A stretch of DNA of 64,000 nucleotides from Wallemia ichthyophaga EXF-994 (taxonomy: Eukaryota; Basidiomycota; Wallemiomycetes; Wallemiales; Wallemiaceae), in assembly GCF_000400465.1 (NCBI RefSeq), contig NW_008806295.1:112030-176029 (forward strand). Reading direction: 5' to 3'. Every line of letters begins with the position of its first letter. Positions within the stretch are counted from its first letter, which is position 1. The position numbers and the translations under genes are program-made. Under the pieces are notes generated by a model. That model made no database searches. It was not told the origin of the DNA and saw nothing but the letters and a program-made list of their open reading frames with translations. Below are positions 23,553 through 35,067 of this stretch, piece after piece.

Positions 23553-26500
23553 TCAGAGGAAAGGTACTTGATTCATTTCCCTTGTTGCTAAAATATCCTC
23601 ATCAAAGTCATCTTCCATCTCCTCTCCGATTGACGTAGTCGATCTCTCGCCCATGCTGTTTGACTTGTTGACAATACCTGAGTTATTAAAAGTAAGATCA
23701 TCCACGTCATTGGTATCATATTCATGCTCCTCCTCGTCGTCGTCTTCGTCTTGGTCGTCATCACTATCTTCATCCTCCTCCTCCTCCTCCTCAGATAAAA
23801 CAAAATCAGATACTGGGGAAGTAGCTCTACTAAATCTGGCGTCAGGTGACGATGCTCTACTCTTTCTACTCTTCTTTTCTGGGTCGTCTTGAGCGGTGCT
23901 TATTGGACTAGTAGCAGTACTCCCTCTTCTACTCAAACTCGATGCTAGAGAGCTAGGCCAGAACATCCCCAACTTCGAAGTAGTACTCTGATCACTGCGT
24001 GTGCTGAGTGCTGGGCTAGGTGGTGACAAATCAGGTAGCTCCACATCAGGTATGGCCGGCTTCCAGTAGTTGAAATCTGTGAAAGCAGGCTCAAATGCGT
24101 TGTTGATAGACGGGAACATTTGGTCTACCAAATCTGTCATATGAATGTAGGAGGATTTATATCCTGCCAATTCCAGTAACTCCATCTTCACTTCACCGAA
24201 ACTATCGATAGTGAATATCCTAGATGACGGGACATTCACTGATCTGTATGACATGGCATCTGTAATACGGTTACCGAAACCAGCATAAAAAGGATTCTTC
24301 TTATCAAATACTCTCTGTATATCCCGCAACGCTGCCATTTTGAACACTTCAGGTTTACGCATAATCACTTCGCGGTGGAGTGACGCCATCAATCTATCTG
24401 GTGACATGATAACTGGACCGTCAGGTAGCTGATGATCTTTTTGTCGGATCCCTTTCAAATATTCCCGCGTTGTGTCAGCTTGGCCTATTGCTCGTGATGT
24501 TAAGTAGAGTATTTGGTAGCCGTTTTGAGCTATGTCGGTGTAGAGTTTCGCGACGCCGATATGCGTCCAGTCACGACCTATCATAGTGAACACATGTCCC
24601 AAAGTATCAGATCTGTTTCGCGTTAATATTAAAAAAACAAAGGATTGACGAGGTTCTCTTACGCACTTTGTTATTGTACCGTCGATATCAGATATTACAA
24701 CCTGGTCCGTAGAATTCCAGTAGAATATTCTAGCAGTAGCCATAGCGACACCAGAATAGCTACTGTTGACGGAGAAGGTGATGTTGTTTACACCTTTCTT
24801 CAAATTAAGTGACTTGAGTTGATTAGAAGTGAGACGTAATGTTTTAGCGTAGTGTTTCTTATCCTTTTCCGGTGCAGCTTGTTGATTTCGTGGTTTTTGT
24901 TCCTCATTTTCATTCTTTTGCGCTTGAGATGCAGCCGTTGCAGCAAGATCAGGATCAGACTTTGCCTTTGACCACCACCTCGACCAGCCACTTTCACTCA
25001 TTCGTGGTTGATGCATAGGTTTCTTACTAACATCTACATCAGTGTCGTCTTTATGACCGGCGAAAATAGGTTCAATTAAAGATCTTCTGTAGATAGCCAA
25101 CGATGCAATGACAGGTGCTGAGGAGAACCAATCGAGGTAGCTATTGTTGTACCTACATACCAATCCCTTGCTATCGACGATATTCACATCACTGATAAAC
25201 TTCTCGAAAGAGATTTTGTTCTTCTCGAACTGCTCACTGTCGATTTCGTCCTGTTTGTGATTGAAAACTGCTATTTCGAACACATGCTTGACATTCTCCA
25301 TCTCGAGTACAAACTGATGTTGATTTTCACCGCATTTCAATGTTGGTCTTGGTTTGGATGCACTGGTGCTAGCGTTGTCCTCAGATTTAGTCGGTATGTG
25401 GTTAAAACCAAGGGATGTTTTCTCAACAGCAGGTGTAGCTTGTGTTGAACGTGTTGGGAAACCACCCCATTCCCATGTGTATTCTTCTTCAGGAGGTTGA
25501 TTGGAGTTTGTTTTGGATAATGACAAACCATGTAGACTATTCTTGAGCTGCTCAACATCAAAATTATCTTGATTAGGTGCAACGTAATTGTCACTGCCAT
25601 TATTTATAATATCCTGGTCGTCGACGCCATCTATATCATCAATATCTTTGTGTGCCTTGTGCCTCTGCTTAGTTGGAGCAAGAGAAAAGTTCTTCCCATG
25701 TGCAGACGTCAGTAAATCATAACCAAAAGTCGCCAAAGCGAGATCCTCAGGTGTACGACTACCCGATCTCTCTTGCTCGACGTCGCGATGCAAAGCCTCT
25801 CTAACCGTATCCGCTTCAGGTTCAAATTCACCACTACGATTGTCTATATCGTCATAAGAGTCCTCGTTGGACTGCTTGTATCCTTCTGAATCAAGTACGA
25901 CGTCATTTGCATATACAACGGAAGGACCTTTAGCTTCGTATTGAGGAAGGTACTTATCGGAAGGCTCTTCGTCCCTTTCGAAAGTGTTGACGTCTAATTT
26001 CGAAGGTTGCGACCGCTTGAGCTTACTTCCGGGGAAATTGCCGACTTGTGCAGCGCCGCCAACGAGAGCGGTACCGACTTTAGAGACGGCGGAGGCGGCG
26101 TCATGAATAACACCGGAGCCTTGGTTGTCGTCTTTGTTGTTATCGTCAAGTTGAGATTCGTTGGGGTTAAGGGTGAGTGGCTCGGGTTCTTCAGGGGAGT
26201 CTAAGTCGTGGATGAGGTTTTGATCTATAGCCTGAGGTAAGGGGCTGACAGGTACGCTGTTTTCATTCTGATCAATCGGAGAAATGATTGGGGATGTCTG
26301 TAAGTCCTCTGGGACATCAATATCCGTTTCAAAGACGAAGAAAGCTTCACCAGCATCACCAACTTTCATAGAATACTCTATAGGTGTTTCTGAGTCATTC
26401 AGGTGCAGCGTAACCTGGAAAAAACTCAATAAACGCAATTCACTGATACGAAATCCAACCAACCTTCTTCTCAGCTGCTCTGAGTACACTGAGTTTACCG

Positions 26501-26661
26501 AATCTAACGTGAAAAGGAGTACACGCTAGCTCAATTCCATCTGGTTCCTCTGGATTATCCCTTTGTACAACGATAACGTCAATTGCACCAGTCAGCGTCG
26601 AGGGATTTATATCTTTGTAATAATTCAAAGCTGATGTTAGAGCTCTGGCGACGAAAGCCAT
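23553..26661 (-). CDS. PAH1: lipin-type phosphatidate phosphatase (PAH1/Ned1)
   Basis: Exons 26464-26661, 24667-26414 and 23553-24612; 1001 residues. The N-LIP domain opens the protein ([20 protein letters not shown], then [18 protein letters not shown]). The C-LIP catalytic domain carries the HAD motif [10 protein letters not shown], followed by [16 protein letters not shown] and a [15 protein letters not shown] segment. Lipins make diacylglycerol from phosphatidate at the ER and nuclear membrane. The intron inside the catalytic motif (24613-24666) is 54 nt without stops, so the unspliced frame is open; removing it gives the family sequence ITKSDTLGH. Long acidic and Ser/Asp-rich linkers and a Glu/Asp run near the C-terminus are likely phospho-regulatory. 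Confidence 0.93.
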
Positions 26662-27237
26662 AACTTGTGCGTTTTTGGGTATATTACAATGACGGTTGCT
26701 GTTGAAAGGTGCTTATCGCACGGGAAATTAACCGACAAGATTCATTTAAGAACGTGCAAATATATTTTGTATTATTTCCTTTGATGGCGTTTCAATACAT
26801 TTTCAAATTCTCTAATTTCCCGCGTACCCGGTTTGACAGTTGATTCACCGGATATCCTGTCAAACCATGTCTCATACGTCATTTGGCAACTTGAACGACA
26901 GTATACGCAGTTCAGGCAGTGTTGACAGCATCCACACGCTATAAATATTTTATGCACGTCTTACCTAATTCGTATCTCTTTGCGCTGTCGTGTATTAATC
27001 AAAAATATTTTAGCTGTACAATGGAACCTTAAGTTGCTATAGAAATAAAAAACGTGGACAAGTAATTCTTTTTCTTCAATGTAATACTATTTTTGGCAGA
27101 GCATTGAACTGCTGTATTACGTGAAAATTTGCTGCGAATATTAAACGAGTTGATGTAATTACGCTTTTACTTATAAAGCGACGCTTAAGAAACGTGATGT
27201 TCAGCTGTTTGTCCTGTTAATAAACCCTCATACGACA
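26662..27237. other. intergenic region with an uncertain short ORF
   Basis: 576 bp of AT-rich sequence upstream of lipin. Apart from the 61-codon minus-strand ORF listed separately, I see no gene or RNA structure. Confidence 0.35.
26772..26957 (-). CDS. possible small Cys-rich protein
   Basis: A 61-codon frame, unrecognised. Its first 25 residues hold eight Cys (CGCCQHCLNCVYCRSSC), and the rest is a polar, probably helical tail (ETWFDRISGES ... EFENVLKRHQRK). The tail looks more protein-like than chance. A GTAAGA donor lies just upstream of the ATG and an AG precedes the second Met, so the Cys-rich part could instead be intron and the tail a terminal exon. No family match is known to me. Confidence 0.2.
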   Translation of the reverse strand: MHKIFIACGCCQHCLNCVYCRSSCQMTYETWFDRISGESTVKPGTREIREFENVLKRHQRK

Positions 27238-28723
27238 TCATCTACCCAACTCACTTTGATGTTGAACTTGAATCTTGACAGGATCGAATGGGTTAGATCC
27301 ATTTCCGCCATTAGCTGGCTGCTCTGATCTATACAGCGACTCCTCGTCATCCTTGTCTTCTGTGTTGTACGAGTTCTGTCCATGATCGTTGAGTTGCTCT
27401 TCATTGACATCTGCAAGTGTCCCGACAAAGTCTGTTGAGAACTCATTCATTTTGTAAGATCCGAATGTCGTTGTTTGAGGCTGTGCTGCATTTCCGCGAC
27501 GGTTAGTTCCACCAATGGTAACAACTGGACCTGGTCCGCGCGAATTGGATCTGTCCTTTGATGATGTCGATCCTGCACCAGTGGTATCGTCAAGAGCGCG
27601 TAATGAAAGAACCAATCTGCAACCCCTGTTGATTGTGTCAGTGTGCCGTTGTGTCTCGGCTGGGTGAGAGACACTCACATAATCGCTGTAAGGGCAATTG
27701 CTAGGGTTGAGTTGGCTGCCTTGATATTGTCTGGTGTGACCAAGTAGCTGTGAAATAATCAGTCTTAGCCCTTGCAAGCTCGATCCTTTTCCAACTTACA
27801 ACTGTACGTGCCTTAGTTTCAAATGTCTTTTGGAAATTAAAGACGACTCACAATCATGTTTATCAGGTTAATTCCGAAAATAATAGAGAAATAGAGCAAT
27901 CCGTCTCTCAAGAATACCTTTGCGATCTTGGACCTCGAATGGGCACGATTGAGCGCGAGTTTAGCAATCGTCATCAGAACGACAATTGCGTCAAAGATAA
28001 GTGGAACAATCCAATAGGCGGTTGTGAGCGGGTGTGTACCAGTTGAAATGCAACCCATCTCCAGCGTACCAAATCCTTGAGGGAATTGAACAGGTTCATA
28101 GAGGGCAGCCGCAGCGGCCATGATGGCTGCTTCGACTAATAAACAGAATAATAGCGGAATTAGAACGTATAATTTCTGTGATCGATGATAAGCTTTGTTC
28201 CTGCGGACGTTACTCATTGCGCACGAACCTTTCCCCAAAGTGCCCAAACACGGATAAGAAGAATGGCTTCAGTTGAAATGACAGTAATGAGCGCAATACC
28301 CTAAACATCGTGTTAGAGGCTTTTTGTGCTGCGGGATTTGGACCGACGGGTTCAATTTTAGCATAGGTTTCACACTGTGAATCAGATAGATACTGGTAGT
28401 GGAAACCGAAAGCTGTTTCTTGTCAATGCCGCTGTGTTGGTATATCTTTAACCCACTAATCAAAGTAACTGAGATGACTGCAGAGTATCGGGTCTTTTTG
28501 AATCAATTAGTTAGTTAATGCAGTTAATAAAACCACATACAATGAAATAAAGCACTTTGACAATAGACCAAGGTGCCTTCCATATTCTGCGGTACTAACC
28601 GAATATCAGCGAACGTTCTGGGACAATGCTATATAGTTGAGTCACCTCTAAATGGATGGTGGTGAGAATATCCCACAGAAGCACGGCCATAGCGGCCGCG
28701 TCGTACGCTCTGAGAGCGTTCAT
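27238..28723 (-). CDS. DUF6533-type seven-TM membrane protein
   Basis: Multi-exon gene; the first exons read well: 28646-28723, 28541-28594, 28374-28493, 28229-28300 and 27852-28175. They give MNALRAYDAAAMAVLLWDIL, then YRRIWKAPWSIVKVLYFI, TRYSAVISVTLISG, ILLIRVWALWGK and KLYVLIPLLFCLLVEA. This is the pattern of DUF6533, a large family of multi-pass membrane proteins in mushrooms and relatives whose function is unknown. The junction after NLINMI is not resolved. The frame resumes as YLVTPDNIKAANSTLAIAL, and after one more intron as RLVLSLRALDD, followed by a polar tail rich in Asn, Gly and Asp. It is probably a plasma-membrane protein with a cytosolic tail. Confidence 0.65.
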
Positions 28724-29160
28724 TTGAAAACGCCTGGCGAATCAAGTTAGATAGCGTCTTCTTTTCTTAAAAACGCAACGAACGCAAGATCGAGCGCTGG
28801 AGGCACAGTATCAGCCATCAGTTTACTTTTTCGGTGGTGAACGTCTTGAATGAACCTTGACTGGTATTTGGTTGTCAAAAGGATAGGGTACTAAATTTGG
28901 TGACAAGATCGCGGAGCTACGGCTGCGTGATTCAGAGGACGCTTTGGCCGCGACTGCAGTTAGTAGCTCATACGTCCTTTTCCAGCTTAAAACAACGCCC
29001 TTCCCGGCATCACATTCATTCGTTCATTTGACAGTTTCTGTTATCACATTCCTTTTGGAGGAAAATTTTCGGCCAATTCGAACGTACCTAGAAAATATAA
29101 AAGCGTAAACTTCTCTTTCAGGATAACCATATCATATACAATAACCAAGTTGTGAACAAG
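28724..29160. promoter_or_regulatory. divergent intergenic region, DUF6533 / monooxygenase
   Basis: 437 bp between outward-facing starts. The last 60 bp before the monooxygenase contain AAAATATAAAAG (about 29091), a good TATA-like element about 60 bp upstream of the ATG, and a pyrimidine-rich patch. No ORF of note. Confidence 0.4.
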
Positions 29161-31282
29161 ATGGCGTCAGATCCGCAAATCAAAAACTCAAACGTAGACG
29201 TACTAATCATCGTGGGTATCCGTGCATGATTGAGGGGTCCTTCTAACATATCTTAGGGAGCTGGTCCTGCTGGTGTCATTGCCGCTGACTGGCTCGCGAG
29301 ATTCACCAAATACGGTGTTAAGACAAGGGTGGTGGACAAGCGCTCGCACAAAGTCTTCACCGGACAAGCAGACGGACTCAACCCGCGCTCTATTGAAATG
29401 TTCCAGTCTTTCAACATTGCAAACAAGATCGTCAGTGAAGGTGGGTTATGCATGCATAGTATGACAGCTCGGCTAAGACGTCTCAGCGAACCCGATGAAT
29501 GAGGTTTGTTTCTGGGCCCCAAATGAGAGCCATGGTGGTATTGAGCGTGGTAGACGTATTCCAGATACCATCCCTGGTATATCAAGATACGTCCAGTCTG
29601 TCCTCCACCAAGGTAGAATCGAGAGACACATCCTCGACGACATGAACGAAAAGAGCAATGGTACAATGAAGATCGAGCGTGGTGTGCTTCCCGAGACGTT
29701 GGAAGTCAATGAAGAACTCTGCCAAGACGACAACGCGTACCCAGTCAAAGTCGGTATTCGCCAACTCTCAGAAGAGGAATCACGTCCAAAGCTAGGCTCA
29801 AAGAACGGTGAAGTAGAATCTGGTCTCTACAAGTCAAACCTCGTCAAGGATGAAGACGATGACGTCGAATTCAAACCAGATGTTCCGGTCGGCGACAGAG
29901 AAATTATCAACGCAAAGTATGTTATTGGTGCAGATGGTGCGCACTCGTGGGTGCGTCGTCAATTAGGATTCAAGATGCAAGGTGAAGGATCTGATTTCGT
30001 TTGGGGTGTTGTCGATGGTGTTCCAATCACAAACTTCCCTGATATCCGCTGCCGTGCTGCTATCCACTCAAACGCTGGTAGCATGATGATCATTCCACGC
30101 GAAGGTAGCCTCGTTCGTCTGTACATTCAGCTCAACTTGCAAGTGGACGAGGGTGGACATGTCGACCGTAGCTTGATCACACCAAAGATGCTGATGGACC
30201 AAGCTAAGGCTGTGTTCCATCCATACTCGATCGAGATTCCTGATATCATGTGGTACACCGGTTACCAAGTCGGACAACGTCTCACCTCGGAGTATGCAAA
30301 GAATGACCGTGTTTTCATCGCCGGTGACGCTTGCCACACGCACTCTCCTAAGGCCGGTCAGGGTATGAATGCATCCATGGCTGACACATACAACCTGTGT
30401 TGGAAAATTGGTCATGTCTTAGCTGGACACGCTCCACGCTCCATTCTCAAAACATACGAGAGCGAGAGACGTCCATTCGCGGAGCACTTGATTATGAACG
30501 ATGCCCAACTCGCCAAGCTCTTTTCAGGAAAGCCATTGTCATCAGCTGAGCTTAATGAACTTGGTGTCGACATGAAGGACTTTGAAAACATTCTCGAGAG
30601 AGGAATTTCATTCTTTTTGGGTACTTCTATTGAGTACTTCAACTCCACTGCCACCGCCAACGGAAGAGACGGTAGACTTTCATCGAAGCAGGAGCTGGCG
30701 AAGAATATACCAGTCGGACAACGTTTCCCCTCTCACCAAGTCGTCTCGCAGTTCGACGGCAGACACTACCACTTAGTCGACACCATGTTTGCTGATGGAC
30801 AGTTTACTATTGTGTTATTCGCAGGCAATATGGACAAACAAGTAAACCGTCAACGTTTGCAAACCATTGCTCAACGTCTCGACAGCGATGATGGCGTAGT
30901 GAGCAAGTATACACCTAAGGACAGACAAAGAGATGGCGTGATTGACGTCAAGACAGTCCACTGTGGAGGCAGAACGAACATTGAAGTGCATGAGTTCCCA
31001 CAACCAACTATTTACCCACCAGGCACATACAACAAGCTCTACGTCGACGACGTTTCCTACCACGCAGGTCACGGAGAGGCTTACAAGAACTACGACATCA
31101 GCAAGGAAGATGGTGCTGTTGTTGTTGTGCGTCCAGACCACTTTGTCGGATTAGTTACCTCGCTCGACGGTGCTGGTATGGATGATGTCGACAAATACTT
31201 TAGCGGATTGCTCAAGACTGTTCCGGCAGAGCAACGCAACTCGGCAAAGGATATCAAGGTTATTCCACAACCTAAAGTTTAA
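29161..31282 (+). CDS. FAD-dependent phenol 2-monooxygenase-type hydroxylase
   Basis: Exons 29161-29211, 29257-29440 and 29487-31282 (introns 45 and 46 nt); 676 residues. The first splice joins VDVLII to GAGPAGVIAADWL, forming the GxGxxG dinucleotide fold. Further FAD-hydroxylase features are YVIGADGAHSWVRRQLG (DG motif) and RVFIAGDACHTHSPKAGQGM (GD motif). A thioredoxin-like C-terminal domain with VVVRPDHFVGLVT is typical of fungal phenol hydroxylases. The enzyme uses NADPH and O2 to ortho-hydroxylate phenols, feeding ring cleavage. No catechol dioxygenase is adjacent, so a local pathway is not shown. Cytosolic; no signal peptide. Confidence 0.9.
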
Positions 31283-31477
31283 AGATGGAATTCAAGGATT
31301 CATAGATTAGCTTATTTTCAGGCTTGGATTTACAGTGATTAAACAATCACTTTACTCTCTTTCATTCAAAAATTTTCATATCAATTATTTGTAATATAAC
31401 ATACCTTTTAGAAGATATCAACACACATAAGTGGTAGTTTTTATAAAAGAATAATTATGATGGTACACTGGTAGAAA

Positions 31478-32287
31478 TTAATGGAGTACATCTCTTGCGT
31501 ATTTGGCCTGCCAATAGCCGAAAGCAGTTGCTAATCTCAGTAAAACGGGAAGAGGGATGATTAGAATGATGGAGAGGGGAACAATAGTAGCTGAGACTAT
31601 GAGTAGTAAGAGAGCGATAGGGGGTCTGAAGCAGAGGAAATATAAGACAGATCTGTAGCTGTATGAGTCTTGAAACATAGCCAAGCTGTTGGTATAAAAG
31701 GAAGATTCGTATTCGACGTGACCAAACGGTCTAACGCGGCGAATACGCTGGAATATTGGTCTTTTTCGGAGTAGCTGCGTAGTGGATGGATAAAAGTGAT
31801 TCTGGATGACAAGTTCAAAACGAGCCATTGCGCGTGCACCGACGAGAACGACCCAGCCAAAACCCAAACCGATTGGGAGTGTGATGAGAAGGCTGGCAGT
31901 GATGACGCTCCCGACGAAGCAGAAAATCCACGCAAATAAAGCGAGCGGGAAGGAAATGAGAGAAAGATGTAGGAGGGCTTTCCACTGATAGGGATTTAAA
32001 GTACCAGACCAGTACCTCTTCCAAGTGGATCGATCGTCGTCCACGTCTGCGTCTAGAAGATGAGCGTTCTCGTCATAATCGTCGTAAGGATCGTAGTCGC
32101 GGTATAAATCCTCGGAAGCCCTTGGAGTGACTGATGTGGAGGCTTCTGCGGTGGTTTCCCTGGAGGCGTCTCTAGGGCCATCTGTGCCCCCATCGTATGG
32201 TGGTGGAGGCGTATCTAAAATACAAAAAGTTCTGTCATCGCCTGCGTTTAGATAGAGCAATTTGTTTTGGCTTTGAGGCTGAGCCAT
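31478..32287 (-). CDS. multi-pass membrane protein with putative sensor-like domain
   Basis: Single exon; 269 residues from the start MAQPQSQNK, while an in-frame ATG at 32329 would add 14. The first about 100 residues are polar (DTPPPPYDGG, then acidic DPYDDYDENAH). Two pairs of long hydrophobic segments follow: LALFAWIFCFVGSVITASLL with LPIGLGFGWVVLVGARAMA, and later RPPIALLLLIVSATIVPLSI with IILIIPLPVLLRL. This paired-hairpin layout resembles the membrane 'sensor' domain family in bacteria and fungi, but the function is unknown. It converges on the monooxygenase with a gap of about 195 bp. Confidence 0.6.
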   Translation of the reverse strand: MAQPQSQNKLLYLNAGDDRTFCILDTPPPPYDGGTDGPRDASRETTAEASTSVTPRASEDLYRDYDPYDDYDENAHLLDADVDDDRSTWKRYWSGTLNPYQWKALLHLSLISFPLALFAWIFCFVGSVITASLLITLPIGLGFGWVVLVGARAMARFELVIQNHFYPSTTQLLRKRPIFQRIRRVRPFGHVEYESSFYTNSLAMFQDSYSYRSVLYFLCFRPPIALLLLIVSATIVPLSIILIIPLPVLLRLATAFGYWQAKYARDVLH

Positions 32288-32503
32288 TGATTGAGCGACT
32301 TCAACCCCGTTTCGAATCCGGCATCGCACAGTTTCATGTGAAAAAATGTCCAGAAATTAAAGGATTTACGTTGTCATTGTCAATAATCACTTGCGAAAAG
32401 CCCACAATTTAAGCACACAAGTCAAGTAGTAGTCAAATCAGATTTATGTTAAAGCAATGGCTCTGTCAAATCTTCTGCTGCTTCTGATGTCTTCTTTAAC
32501 AAA

Positions 32504-32692
32504 TTATATTTTACTAAGAAAAGGCCTTATCGACGATGAAACGTTTAGACTGGTGTTATTTGTGAGAATGGGTGCAAGTGGCTGTATAAAATTCTCACCT
32601 GGATTTGGCACTACGAATTGCGTTTCAAGAGTCCTCAGCAGTTTCCTCGTTTTCAACTTGTCAATCTTCTGATCTAACACATTCGTTTGTTC
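32504..32692 (-). other. coding-like open stretch without ATG, possible terminal exon
   Basis: A 62-codon minus-strand frame ending in TAA at 32504-32506. It reads as helical protein (LDQKIDKLKTRKLLRTLE then TQFVVPNPGENFIQPLAPIL). It has no ATG but is preceded by a TTAG acceptor, so it may be the last exon of a small spliced gene. A further open minus-strand stretch at about 32880-33015, preceded by a TTTTAG acceptor and followed by GT, might supply an upstream exon. The family is not recognised, and exon joining is unresolved. The remainder of 32288-33074 shows nothing else. Confidence 0.3.
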
Positions 32693-33074
32693 TTAAACCC
32701 AAGCTTAATTCTTCGAAACTCTAAGATGAGTTCCGGGGCAGGTGATAAGTAAAATCGACCGAGGAAACAAGAAAGAAGTTGTACATCTTTTATAGCGGGA
32801 GGAAATAACGAAGCCTAAAAATTTTGATCGGAAGTGGAAAATAAGTATAAATGTAGGTTGTAAATAATACACAGATTTACACTGGTCTACGCCCCTGTTC
32901 GATTCCTGGGAAGAAAAGGGGCTACCGGTGACAAACGAGCCCCATGACGACGACATGCGCAGCCGTAAAAGTACTTGTTTGATATCATGGACTTGTGCGG
33001 GAGAACCTCTTTTTTGTCCAACATCACTAAAACAGTTAAATGGCAGGAGAAAGATTAATAAATTCATTAAGAAT

Positions 33075-34222
33075 TCACAACAGAGTGTAGGATTTCTTCA
33101 GGCCTAAGCGCTCAATCGTCTTTACCGGCATACAGTATACTGGATCAACGCGTTCGATTTCGGGGTATCCGAGCATTGAAAGGCCTGGGGAGGAGTGAGC
33201 GGGTGTAAACAGTAAACATACCACACCAACCTGCTACACCGAATAGGGTATGGAACACGTCAGACACATCACCGGGTCTATCTGCTATACCACCGCAATC
33301 TGGATCCTGTGCGCTGAGTATGAATGAAATTAGCTTGTCTTTGTTTATCCAGTGAAGTCTGTGAAGGATACTGAGAGCAGAGAGCACCCACCACGAGTAG
33401 CAAACCTGTTTTTATCGTTAGATAAGAGTGAAAGGGAATTTCAAACGTCTCACATCTTCCTGCTTCTGTGGACGGCCATTGAGGCCACCATTCTGGACTT
33501 GTCTTTCCGACAGCCACCAGCTGAGGTTGTCTGTGTGTATGATATCAAGTCTGTCTATAATGGCTAGTGCGGCGACAGCGGTAAATACTGTGTGTGCTGT
33601 GTGTTAAGCTGGTTCACATAGAAACATCCCTCTCACCTTGGCCAGAGTGAGTTTCAGCGCCAATGTTGTTACCGAAACCGCCATCGAAGTTTATGCATTG
33701 AGTGAACCAACTAACTATCTTTTGTTTAATTGAAGTGCCCGATTCTACTTGATCTAGTCTGTCTAGTGCGCCCAACAAACTCAAAGTGCTGATAGCGCAG
33801 TATGTAAATCTAGTATCAGATTCACCCCACTCGTCTCCGGTGAAAAAGCCTTGATTGGATGGTCTTAACTGGAGTATGTAATCGACGACCTTGCTAGTGT
33901 CTATTTTAGCCTCCTCAACGGCATCCAAGGTAATTAAGATCTGTATCCCAGATAAAGTGGACAGTATATGTGTATCGTGGTTGGGATGGCTGCTAAAGCC
34001 GCCATTGCTTGAATTCCAGCAATTTCCAACGTATTCAATCACCGCGCTTCTATCCAACGCGTCTATTCTACCAAGTAAAGATAATGATGTTATAGCCCAG
34101 TAAATTCCATTCAAACGGAGGTGCTCTGTCAGGTGATACGATAGTGTATTCTCCGCTCTCCCCAGGTTCACGATATACTCCACGTGTTTATCTGCATTTA
34201 ATTTCGCTGTACTCTCACTCAT
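33075..34222 (-). CDS. BET2: Rab geranylgeranyltransferase beta subunit
   Basis: Exons 33637-34222, 33454-33596, 33231-33405 and 33075-33184 (introns 40-48 nt); 337 residues. Prenyltransferase beta repeats are clear: [63 protein letters not shown] joined to [12 protein letters not shown], and [20 protein letters not shown]. The Zn ligands Asp and Cys fall in KQEDVCYSWW, and the His lies in SDVFHTLFG. With Bet4 and the escort protein, Bet2 geranylgeranylates Rab/Ypt GTPases in the cytosol. Its start codon lies only 8 bp from that of divergent TRM8. Confidence 0.95.
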
Positions 34223-34230
34223 CCACGCTG

Positions 34231-35067
34231 ATGTCAGAATTTAACAAGTCTTGTGATATTTCCAACAATTCCTCAAAATCCTCGAATAAATCTTCCCTTA
34301 ACATACACGGCCTTCCTAAGAAGAAGTTCTATAGGCAAAGAGCTCATGCGAATCCTTTCAGCGATCATCACCTACAAGTCCCTCTCCACCCTTTGCACAA
34401 AGACTGGTCCACTCATTTCCCTGCTTTTTCTGATTCAAATGCACGCGTTGAAATGGCAGACGTTGGCTGTGGCTTTGGTGGTCTTATCATTTCACTCGCT
34501 CCAAAATTCCCCAACTCTCTCATCCTAGGTATGGAAATACGCCCACAAGTTACGCAGTATGTGTCCGATAGAATAGTTGGCTTGCGCAATTTGGCCAAGA
34601 CGGGCCAGATTGATGTCCCCGATAAGCTCCCCGATCAGCAGCAAGGTAGAGGCGCATACGAGAATGCCTCCGTAATAAGGGCAAATGCGATGAAATTTCT
34701 TCCAAACTTTTTCCAAAAAGCTCAACTCAAAAAGATATTCTTTCTCTTCCCTGATCCTCACTTCAAAGCGCGCAAGCATAAGGCGAGAATTATAACGCAA
34801 ACGCTGCTTTCCGAGTATGCCTACGTGTTAGCACCGAATGCCACGCTTTTCCAGATCACTGATGTACCCGACCTCTTCAGCTGGATGCAAATGCACCTGG
34901 AAAAACACCCTCTGTTTGAGCAAATTCCCGATGAGGAGCTCACCACAGAGGACCAAACCGCGCTCAGCTGCGTCAAGAGTGAGACTGAAGAAGGCAAGAA
35001 GGTCACGCGTAACGGCGGTGGCAGACAATGGGCGACTTGGCGTCGAATCCCTGATCCACCTCTCTAA
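34231..35067 (+). CDS. TRM8: tRNA (guanine-N7-)-methyltransferase catalytic subunit
   Basis: No intron; 278 residues from MSEFNKSCD. It makes m7G46 in tRNA together with the WD-repeat partner Trm82. Visible: a basic KKKFYRQRAHANPFSDH segment, SAM motif I MADVGCGFGGLIISLAPKFP, the acidic LGMEIRPQVTQYV, and the active-site segment FFLFPDPHFKARKHKARII. The tail is GGRQWATWRRI. An in-frame ATG at 34144 lies inside the BET2 coding region and is less likely; the distance to the BET2 start means the two 5' leaders must overlap. Length is normal for fungi. Confidence 0.93.
   Translation: MSEFNKSCDISNNSSKSSNKSSLNIHGLPKKKFYRQRAHANPFSDHHLQVPLHPLHKDWSTHFPAFSDSNARVEMADVGCGFGGLIISLAPKFPNSLILGMEIRPQVTQYVSDRIVGLRNLAKTGQIDVPDKLPDQQQGRGAYENASVIRANAMKFLPNFFQKAQLKKIFFLFPDPHFKARKHKARIITQTLLSEYAYVLAPNATLFQITDVPDLFSWMQMHLEKHPLFEQIPDEELTTEDQTALSCVKSETEEGKKVTRNGGGRQWATWRRIPDPPL

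Noticed and set aside
32895-32920. GTTCGATTC, resembling a tRNA T-loop
   Set aside because: The flanking bases do not form a T stem, and no acceptor or anticodon arm is present on either strand.
34144-34230. 29-residue N-terminal extension of TRM8
   Set aside because: It lies inside the BET2 coding sequence in antisense and has no family match.
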